Part shown: positions 48,748 through 53,989 of the stretch, piece by piece
How positions within the stretch are numbered: the first letter of the stretch is position 1
Layout: the number at the start of each line of letters is the position of its first letter
NCBI GenBank assembly: GCA_050251715.1
Contig: JBFWMG010000026.1
Location: forward strand, 1-53,989
Origin: JBFWMG01 sp050251715
GTDB lineage: Bacteria; Desulfobacterota; Desulfovibrionia; Desulfovibrionales; Desulfovibrionaceae
Direction of reading: 5' to 3'
Length of the DNA stretch: 53,989 bases
Program-made: the position numbers and the translations under genes
Notes under the pieces: model-generated
The model's input: only the letters and a program-made list of their open reading frames with translations
What the model was told of the DNA's origin: nothing
Database searches by the model: none

Positions 48748-49066
48748 GGAGGGGCGTCCATGGTGGGCGCTCTTTTTTCTTGGTGGATGGTGTGATTTTG
48801 GGGAGCGGACAGCCCGGTGCAGCCCGCTGCGAAGGTCTGGCATCCGTGCGGAAGGTGGCGCATTTTGTCGCATCGCGTCGCAATTTGAAGGGGTTGGTGC
48901 AGCCGCGCCTGCTGGTCTGGCGGGCCGCAGGGGGGATAGGTCCGGGCAGGGGGCGCGTTTCATTTTGGTGCAAAACGGTGTCCCCATCCTGGGGGCAAGT
49001 GGGCATTTTTTCCGTCTTTTCGTGTGATTTTGACCGATTATATGGGGGTTGGACGATGTTTCACAG
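48748..49066 (+). other. Intergenic stretch, nothing recognised
   Basis: About 320 bp of GC-rich sequence between the pckA terminator and the promoter of the next gene. No coding frame or structure stood out. Confidence 0.5.
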
Positions 49067-49095
49067 TTGACATTCTCTTGTGAATTAAATATCAA
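49067..49095 (+). promoter_or_regulatory. Sigma-70 promoter of the TSUP/DUF1634 operon
   Basis: TTGACA (49067-49072), exactly 17 nt, TATCAA (49090-49095). It is 52 nt before the start codon and the best -35/-10 match in the window. Confidence 0.75.
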
Positions 49096-49147
49096 ACTCG
49101 CACTCAATGACCGAGCATTGCTCGTACTCTTTTTACCAGGGGGTTTT

Positions 49148-50125
49148 ATGTTCACTTCAAGCTGGAAACGTATGTGTTCCATGTGGCTGTGGGTGGGGGC
49201 TCTTGTAGCCGCCACACCTGCTCTCGCCTTTGCCGCGGAGGCTGTCGCGGTTGGGCCGGGCGGGCATCCATGGTGGTTCTGGCCCTGCGTGCTGTTCTTC
49301 TTCTGTTTCGTGCTCGGCATCATCGCCGTGCTGGCAGGCGTGGGCGGCGGTGTGTTGTACGTGCCGCTGGTGAGCGGGTTCTTCCCGTTCCATATCGACT
49401 TTGTCAGAGGCGCTGGCCTCATGGTGGCCCTTGCCGGTGCGCTCGCAGCCGGGCCTGGATTGCTCAAGATGAATTTCGCCAGCCTGCGGCTGGCACTGCC
49501 CGTGGCGATCATCGCGTCAAGCTGCTCCATCGTGGGCGCCATTCTGGGTCTCTATCTGTCCGCGCTCGATCCGCGCATCGTCCAGGTCTGCCTGGGCGTC
49601 ACCATCGTCGGCATCGCGGCGCTCCTTATTTTCTCCAAGAACACCGCGCATCCCGTGGTGACCAAGCGTGACGCCATCGGCCTCGCGCTCGGCATTTCCG
49701 GCTGCTACATGGATCCGGCCAGTGGCGAGCGGGTGGACTGGTGCACCCATCGCACGCTGCCCGGTCTGCTGCTCTTCATCATCATCGGCGTCATGGCCGG
49801 TATGTTCGGCCTGGGCGCCGGATGGGCCAACGTGCCGGTGCTCAACCTGGTCATGGGCGCGCCGCTCAAGGTTTCCGTGGCCACCAGCAAGTTCCTGCTC
49901 TCCATCACCGACACCTCCGCAGCCTGGATCTATCTGAACCGGGGCTGCGTCATCCCGCTGATGGCCATTCCGTCCATCATCGGCCTGATGCTCGGCTCCT
50001 TCATGGGCGTGCGTCTGTTGGCCAAGGCAAAGCCGAAGTTTATCCGCTACATGGTGATCGGCGTGTTGCTTTTTGCCGGTCTCAAGGCCGTCGACAAGGG
50101 TCTTGGCATTGGCCTGCTCGGCTAA
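49148..50125 (+). CDS. TSUP (TauE/SafE) family sulfite-type exporter
   Basis: A 325-residue protein with an N-terminal hydrophobic leader (VGALVAATPALAFAAEA) then about eight spans. TSUP repeats: IAVLAGVGGGVLYVPLVSGF and later GVMAGMFGLGAGWANVPVLN. A soluble loop (about 180-205, CYMDPASGERVDWCTHRT) with two cysteines lies between halves. It forms an operon with a DUF1634 protein, a pairing common for TSUP members. Export of sulfite or a related anion would suit a sulfate reducer; that is inference. Confidence 0.87.
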   Translation: MFTSSWKRMCSMWLWVGALVAATPALAFAAEAVAVGPGGHPWWFWPCVLFFFCFVLGIIAVLAGVGGGVLYVPLVSGFFPFHIDFVRGAGLMVALAGALAAGPGLLKMNFASLRLALPVAIIASSCSIVGAILGLYLSALDPRIVQVCLGVTIVGIAALLIFSKNTAHPVVTKRDAIGLALGISGCYMDPASGERVDWCTHRTLPGLLLFIIIGVMAGMFGLGAGWANVPVLNLVMGAPLKVSVATSKFLLSITDTSAAWIYLNRGCVIPLMAIPSIIGLMLGSFMGVRLLAKAKPKFIRYMVIGVLLFAGLKAVDKGLGIGLLG

Positions 50126-50138
50126 TCAAGGAGGAAAT

Positions 50139-50558
50139 ATGAACCAGGATCCCACCAAGGCAACGCCCGAACAGATCAACTACGCCAATATCCTTTTCAT
50201 TGGCGCGTGGACGGGCATCGCCATCATGACCGTGACGTACATCATTTACCTTACCGGCCTGGCAACGCCCCATGTGCCCCTTGAGTTGGTCGTGAACAAC
50301 TGGAACAAGGGCGTGGGCGAGTACATGCACATCACCAACTCCCCGCAAGGCTGGGGTTGGGTCGCCTTGCTCAGCTCGGGCGATTTCATGAACTTCATAG
50401 GCATGGCGCTGCTCGCCGTGCTCACCATCATCTGCTATCTGACCCTGATTCCGGCCTATCTGGCCAGAAAGGACATGATTTTCGTTTCGCTCGTCATTGC
50501 GGAAGTGCTTGTCCTGTCCCTGGCCGCGTCGGGCCTGCTTGGCTCCGGCGGTCACTAG
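50139..50558 (+). CDS. DUF1634-type small membrane protein
   Basis: A 139-residue protein with three spans (ILFIGAWTGIAIMTVTYIIY, FMNFIGMALLAVLTIICYLT and MIFVSLVIAEVLVLSLAASG). DUF1634 proteins have this size and normally sit beside TSUP exporters. AAGGAGG precedes the ATG, 13 nt after the TSUP stop. Role unknown, presumably an accessory subunit. Confidence 0.78.
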   Translation: MNQDPTKATPEQINYANILFIGAWTGIAIMTVTYIIYLTGLATPHVPLELVVNNWNKGVGEYMHITNSPQGWGWVALLSSGDFMNFIGMALLAVLTIICYLTLIPAYLARKDMIFVSLVIAEVLVLSLAASGLLGSGGH

Positions 50559-50579
50559 GCCGTCCTCATCGCGTACGGG

Positions 50580-50613
50580 AACGGCTCCGGCTCTGCCGGA
50601 GCCGTTCTTTTTT
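50580..50613 (+). terminator. Terminator of the TSUP operon
   Basis: AACGGCTCCGGC (50580-50591) pairs with GCCGGAGCCGTT (50595-50606), loop TCT, then CTTTTTT. Confidence 0.93.
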
Positions 50614-50653
50614 GGGTTGACATTTTCAAGGAATAAGGCTTTCAGGTTCGGCC

Positions 50654-51244
50654 ATGACATACGAGCGAACACCCGCCCGGCAGGCGCGCATCCATTCCGT
50701 GCTGGCCAACAGGCAAAAAGATCTGACCCTGGTGCTGGCCAATATCCACGACCCGCACAACGTTTCCGCCATCTACCGCAGCTGTGACGCCTTTGGCGTG
50801 CCGCGCGTGCACCTGTACTATACGCACACGGCCTTTCCCAACCTGGGGCTCAAGTCCTCGGCATCGGCGCGCAAATGGGTGGAGAGCGTCCGTTTCAGCG
50901 ATGCGGCGGCATTGGCCGCCTCGCTCCGCGCCGAGGGGCGGCAGATCCTGGCGACGGGGTTTGGCCCCAGCGCGCGCAGGCTGATGGATTGCGACCTGAC
51001 CCGGCCGACCGCGATCATCTTTGGCAACGAGCATGACGGGGTGGATGAAGAGTTGCGGACCCTGGCCGACGCCGAGGTCTACATCCCCATGCTGGGCATG
51101 GTGCAAAGCCTCAACGTGTCCGTGGCGGCGGCGGTGTCGTTGTACGAGGCATGGCGGCAGCGCCAGGCAAAGGGCATGTACGACGCACCGTCCTATGACC
51201 CGGAGGAGATGGCCGCATATCTCGCCGCCTGGCTGGATAAATAA
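50654..51244 (+). CDS. trmH: TrmH-family RNA 2'-O-methyltransferase
   Basis: A 196-residue SPOUT protein. Motif 1 is NIHDPHNVSAIYRSCDAFG, motif 2 IIFGNEHDGVDEE and motif 3 IPMLGMVQSLNVSVAAAVSL, all matching tRNA (guanosine-18-2'-O) methyltransferase TrmH. Length fits TrmH (about 200-230). Specificity for G18 is inferred. The ribosome-binding site is weak. Confidence 0.87.
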   Translation: MTYERTPARQARIHSVLANRQKDLTLVLANIHDPHNVSAIYRSCDAFGVPRVHLYYTHTAFPNLGLKSSASARKWVESVRFSDAAALAASLRAEGRQILATGFGPSARRLMDCDLTRPTAIIFGNEHDGVDEELRTLADAEVYIPMLGMVQSLNVSVAAAVSLYEAWRQRQAKGMYDAPSYDPEEMAAYLAAWLDK

Positions 51245-51286
51245 CGCGGTCGCCTCACAGGGCGCACCCGCTGGCAGGTGGGCGTT

Positions 51287-51339
51287 CCCACAACGCACGA
51301 GGGTCTTTCCCATGGGGAAAGACCCTCGTGCGTTGTGGG
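51287..51339. repeat. Perfect 25-bp inverted repeat between convergent genes
   Basis: The arm at 51287-51311 (CCCACAACGCACGA and on) is perfectly complementary to 51315-51339, with a 3-nt loop ATG. No T-run is present on either side. It separates trmH from the minus-strand gene ending at 51368 and may act as a bidirectional terminator. Confidence 0.85.
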
Positions 51340-51367
51340 GGGCAGGGGAGCGGTTGGGCGGCCCTGT

Positions 51368-51589
51368 CTAGCCGACCTCGCTGACGATGTGCCCGCTATC
51401 CTGCTCCACCACGGGCTGCACGTTTACCTGGCGCGGCGGTTCCAGATCCTGCATGGATACGGTCTTCACGCTTTCGTAGGATTTGTGCACCAACCGCTGG
51501 TCGTTGCTGGTCACGGAATGGGAAATCGAGGCCAACCGCTCAATGGAATCCCACATTTGGGCCTTTGTGTATCCTTTGGTATAGTCCAT
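51368..51589 (-). CDS. Small hypothetical protein
   Basis: A 73-residue soluble protein, MDYTKGYTKAQMWDSIERLA to DSGHIVSEVG. AAGGAG lies eight nt before the ATG at 51589, which decides the start. Hydrophilic, no signal. Not recognised. Confidence 0.65.
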   Translation of the reverse strand: MDYTKGYTKAQMWDSIERLASISHSVTSNDQRLVHKSYESVKTVSMQDLEPPRQVNVQPVVEQDSGHIVSEVG

Positions 51590-51860
51590 GGCGCGCTCCT
51601 TCGAATGCACTCATATTACCGGACCGGCCATTGCTTTGCAAGAGGCGGGACTGGGTGGGCGGAACAGGGGCGTTTCAGGGCGCGCCGTGTCCACGGCGCG
51701 CCCTGAAACGGGGTGCGTGGGATGGCCGTCCGCTCCGTGCGCCATCAAGATTATCTGGACGTTTCGCTCTTTTCTTTCCCTCTATCTTGCTCTAGTATGC
51801 GCCCCTTCTGACCAAGACAAACCAATAATCGTTGTAATCGACAGAAGGGAAGGTGGCGTC

Positions 51861-52616
51861 ATGCGGTATGCGGTGGGCTTTGACGATACGGATACGCTGG
51901 GAGCGGACAGGGGAACGGGCAAACTGGCGCGCTGGTTCGCCAAAGAGCTTCCGGACGCATGCACCATGCTGGGCGTGGTGCGGCAGCAGCTGCTGGTGCA
52001 TCCCGATGTGCCCTATACCTCGCACAATTCCGCCGCGTGCTGTCTTGTGGAAGGCCCGGAAGGCATGGCCGACATCCTGGTGGACCGCGCGGTGGCGCAT
52101 CTGGCGGCGCACGCCCTGGATGGCAGCGATCCCGGATTGTGCGTGGTCGCGGTCAACGGCCACAGCCTCGACGCCATGCAATGCTTTGGCTACGACTGCA
52201 CCCAGCGCCTGGCCACCCAGGGCGAGGCCATGCGGGCTGCGGGCCACGCCCATGTGTCCGGCCACGGCGGCACCAACGACGGCATCATCGGCGCGGTGGC
52301 GGGCGTGGGACTCACCCTGTCGGGCTGGGCAGGCAGATTTATCGAATACGGCGCGCTGCGGTCGCTGCCGGACACGTTGACCGTGGCCGAACTGCGCGAG
52401 GCGGGCATTGATGTCATGTCCTTGGACCGTGACGCCACAGTGCCCAACCTGGACGACACGGTGCTCACCAGGGGCTGGTGCCGCCCCCGCCTGTGCGGCG
52501 GCAAGGCCGTGCTGCCCCTTGTGCGCGAAGGCGAGGCCTGGGCCAGCCTGGGCCACAAACGGGGCAAGCAGGGCGGCGGTGCGGGCAAGGGGAACGGCCA
52601 GGGCCACGCTGGCTAG
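51861..52616 (+). CDS. TiaS-like protein (tRNA-Ile2 agmatidine synthase fold)
   Basis: A 251-residue protein. MRYAVGFDDTDTLGADRGTG matches the GIDDTDS...GGCT opening of archaeal TiaS, and SHNSAACCLVEG matches the second conserved strand of that fold. The archaeal enzyme is about 420 residues with zinc-ribbon and OB parts that are absent here, so this is at most the catalytic-like core. Bacteria use TilS for the same tRNA, so another function is likely. The C-terminal 25 residues are Gly/Lys-rich. Confidence 0.55.
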   Translation: MRYAVGFDDTDTLGADRGTGKLARWFAKELPDACTMLGVVRQQLLVHPDVPYTSHNSAACCLVEGPEGMADILVDRAVAHLAAHALDGSDPGLCVVAVNGHSLDAMQCFGYDCTQRLATQGEAMRAAGHAHVSGHGGTNDGIIGAVAGVGLTLSGWAGRFIEYGALRSLPDTLTVAELREAGIDVMSLDRDATVPNLDDTVLTRGWCRPRLCGGKAVLPLVREGEAWASLGHKRGKQGGGAGKGNGQGHAG

Positions 52617-52739
52617 GCCCGCCACGCGGGCTGTGGCGCGTTGTCGTGACGTGGCGGACGTGGTGGCGAAACAAAGATGACGGCGGCCCGTCCCAACCGG
52701 CAGGGGAGGCGCCTGCCTTGTTGGTTGGGGAGCGGCCCG

Positions 52740-53297
52740 CTACCTGGACAGGTCGTGGTAGCGGGCGATGAACCGTTCCAGCTTGCCGATCTGGTCGCGC
52801 ATGTAGTCCTGCCAGACAAGCAACGCCTCATGCCCGGCGTCCGATATGGTGTACATCCGCTTGGCCGGGCCGGATTCCTCCGTTTCCCAGTGTGACGCCA
52901 CCAGGCCGTCCTCCTCCATCTGCCGCAGATGGCGGTACAGCATGCCGGGCGGCGTCTGGCCCTCTATGAAGCCGTACTGCTTGATATCCTTCAATAGTTC
53001 ATAGCCATAGGTCGGCTTTTCCAGCAGGGCGAGCAGGATGCACGGCTGCATGTACCGTTCGGCCTTGCCGCGTCCGCGTCCCTTGCCGCTCCCATCGCCC
53101 GCGCCTTTCCCGGAGCCATGCCCCTTGTTGGCCCGTGTGCCCTGTCCCGAATCAGATTGCTTCATCATACCCCGCCCCTGGCCGGTTCCGCTCCCGTTCT
53201 TCCCGCGTGTGCCATCATCCCTGTCCGTCTCGCTTTTGGGTTCGGGATGACCTTTACCATCTTTTTCCGCTGCCGTGTGCGTATTCATGGTTGACAT
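52740..53297 (-). CDS. PadR-family transcriptional regulator
   Basis: A 185-residue regulator. Residues 1-75 are low-complexity, Gly/Lys/Ser/Arg-rich (GSGKGAGDGSGKGRGRGK). The rest is a PadR winged helix: CILLALLEKPTYGYELLKDI, TPPGMLYRHLRQMEEDGLVA, KRMYTISDAGHEALLVW and a short C-terminal helix. The start at 53297 is chosen for AAAGGA just upstream; 53288 is an alternative. A palindrome overlaps the start codon and ribosome-binding site, which suggests autorepression. Confidence 0.85.
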   Translation of the reverse strand: MSTMNTHTAAEKDGKGHPEPKSETDRDDGTRGKNGSGTGQGRGMMKQSDSGQGTRANKGHGSGKGAGDGSGKGRGRGKAERYMQPCILLALLEKPTYGYELLKDIKQYGFIEGQTPPGMLYRHLRQMEEDGLVASHWETEESGPAKRMYTISDAGHEALLVWQDYMRDQIGKLERFIARYHDLSR

Positions 53298-53315
53298 ATA
53301 TCCTTTGAGGATATA
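53297..53315. promoter_or_regulatory. Candidate PadR operator
   Basis: TATATCC-TTTGA-GGATATA is a perfect 7-bp inverted repeat. It covers the padR start codon and Shine-Dalgarno and lies upstream of the divergent gene at 53386, so a dimer bound here could repress both. Confidence 0.6.
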
Positions 53316-53385
53316 CATTGCAAGTGAAAGATAGGTGTAGATGCAAGCTATGGGCATGCGTGACAAGCCAGAAAAGGAGGACGTC

Positions 53386-53595
53386 ATGAGCGCGAAGATT
53401 TTTATTCGGGAGCGGCGCAAGATCGACCAGGGCGAGAAAAAGCCCCGTTATCGCGTGGTTGCCAGCCATGGTGTGGAGGTGCGGTTTTACGTGGAGCACA
53501 TCCGCAAGCAGGAAGTGGAGCAGATCGCCGCGGCCATGGGGGCCGAGGTTGTGGTGCTCAAGCCTTCCAAGGGCGCCTCGGACAAGGAATTTTAA
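53386..53595 (+). CDS. Small hypothetical protein, probable PadR target
   Basis: A 69-residue basic protein, MSAKIFIRERRKIDQGEKKP to GASDKEF. AAGGAGG precedes the ATG at 53386 by five to six nt, which decides the start over 53341. Predicted alpha/beta fold with no signal. It is divergent from padR. Not recognised. Confidence 0.7.
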   Translation: MSAKIFIRERRKIDQGEKKPRYRVVASHGVEVRFYVEHIRKQEVEQIAAAMGAEVVVLKPSKGASDKEF

Positions 53596-53639
53596 CGGAT
53601 CGATGCCGCCGGGCCGGTCGTCATCGGTACACAGCACGC

Positions 53640-53673
53640 AAAAAGCCCCGGCGCAATCGCGCCGGGGCTTTTT
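53640..53673. terminator. Bidirectional terminator
   Basis: GCCCCGGCGC (53645-53654) pairs with GCGCCGGGGC (53659-53668), with A-run before and T-run after. It is followed at once by repeat family 2 copy b. Confidence 0.92.
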
Positions 53674-53677
53674 GCGT

Positions 53678-53833
53678 GCTGACAAACAGTCATGTATCCC
53701 TGCTGTTCCTTTCTCGAAGCCTTGCGGCTTACGGCGTCGAGTGGACTGCTGTACTGCCCTATGGCCTTGTCCATAGACAACGAAGCCACCCGCCTGGGGA
53801 ACTCGTGTGTTCCACCCGTATCCACCTCCCCCG
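53678..53833 (+). repeat. Repeat family 2, copy b
   Basis: Aligns with 33728-33878 in the same orientation. It starts with GCTGACAAA 10 nt past the terminator stem and ends in ACCTCCCCCGG. It also contains an open frame beginning MYPCCSFLEALRLTASSG that parallels MSFCCFFFDALRFTASSE of copy a. Confidence 0.72.
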
Positions 53834-53865
53834 GGCTCTTTGCGTGATGCCCCGTCCGGGGGGGG

Positions 53866-53989
53866 TCAGCCCTGGTAGATGATGGTGCCCACATGTTCGC
53901 CCGCCAGCGCGCGCCCGATGTGGTCCGGGTGGTTGAGGGCGTCGATGATTTGCAGCTGCTTGAGGCACTTGGCGCGCTGGAGCATGGTG
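53866..53989 (-). CDS. C-terminal end of an amino-acid-kinase-fold protein (partial)
   Basis: The last 41 codons of a gene entering from the right edge. The end reads LKQLQIIDALNHPDHIGRAL then AGEHVGTIIYQG. The final AGExVGTxI pattern is typical of UMP-kinase-like and molybdenum-storage-type members of the amino-acid kinase family. The start lies outside the window, so specific function cannot be given. Confidence 0.6.
   Translation of the reverse strand, partial: TMLQRAKCLKQLQIIDALNHPDHIGRALAGEHVGTIIYQG

Noticed and set aside
46699..49542. 947-codon minus-strand open frame opposite pckA
   Set aside because: Shadow of pckA and flanking non-coding DNA; it crosses the pckA terminator.
1..53989. 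CRISPR array or restriction/defence island
   Set aside because: No regularly spaced direct repeats with unique spacers. The only tandem array is the spacerless 28-bp repeat at 34021. No Cas, RM or toxin-antitoxin genes were recognised.
1..53989. Insertion sequences, transposases or prophage genes
   Set aside because: None recognised. The mobile signals are limited to non-coding repeats and the degenerate tRNA.

Overview
The window is about 54 kb of GC-rich bacterial chromosome (roughly 60-65 percent GC by eye). The gene content points to a Desulfovibrio-like anaerobic member of the Desulfobacterota: a rubrerythrin, a TRAP dicarboxylate-type transporter, a complete Na+-pumping oxaloacetate decarboxylase next to an ATP-type PEP carboxykinase, TSUP (TauE/SafE) exporters, cobalamin and Co/Ni functions, and an Amt-PII-GlnD nitrogen module behind a sigma-54 promoter. 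The lineage is inferred from these families; no database search was possible.

Layout. 1-550: a degenerate tRNA-Pro-like sequence and an intact tRNA-Thr(CGT) with its own promoter and terminator. 750-5233 (minus strand): four exported proteins, namely a DUF4384-like protein, a TPR plus caspase-fold peptidase, a double-SPOR protein and an FGE/SUMF1-fold protein. 6145-10728 (plus strand): more exported proteins (a TPR plus SLH-like lipoprotein, a duplicated pair, a 12-cysteine protein, a small motif-bearing protein) and a decayed gene. Together 750-10728 looks like one envelope-directed accessory region. 10919-15469: an ankyrin protein, an M50-type membrane protease, a RelA/SpoT homologue whose synthetase site looks dead, and TrmL. 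15759-18808: a TRAP transporter. 19218-25102: CbiB, then Amt, PII and GlnD. 25153-27258: a Cys-cluster protein, a TSUP exporter and a DMT exporter. 27380-30253: a zinc-ribbon miniprotein and a polar amino-acid ABC transporter. 30548-33573: rubrerythrin, two small proteins and an S41 protease that has lost its catalytic serine. 33593-34124: a dense island of repeats. 34112-40721: LysE, PilZ, a nitrate/taurine-type ABC transporter, a methyltransferase fusion and a receiver-TPR-PilZ protein. 40718-42465: CbiOQ. 43175-48687: OadGAB and PckA. 49148-53989: TSUP plus DUF1634, TrmH, a TiaS-like protein, PadR with a palindromic operator, and the C-terminal end of an amino-acid-kinase-fold protein.

The least expected signals are non-coding. 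A family of ~110-bp multi-hairpin repeats has four copies. Three of them begin exactly on the TAG stop codon of the upstream gene (dctM, PII, rubrerythrin), and the fourth is fused tail-to-tail to the first. The hairpin arms show compensatory base changes. A second ~150-bp repeat family has two copies, at 33.7 kb and 53.7 kb, both downstream of terminators. In the protein-coding part, three exported proteins with unrelated bodies share a fixed-spacing N-terminal signature (PxxGxxx[ML][LI]xGYxLP[DE]xxQ). This may be an undescribed targeting or processing signal of the caspase-containing envelope locus.
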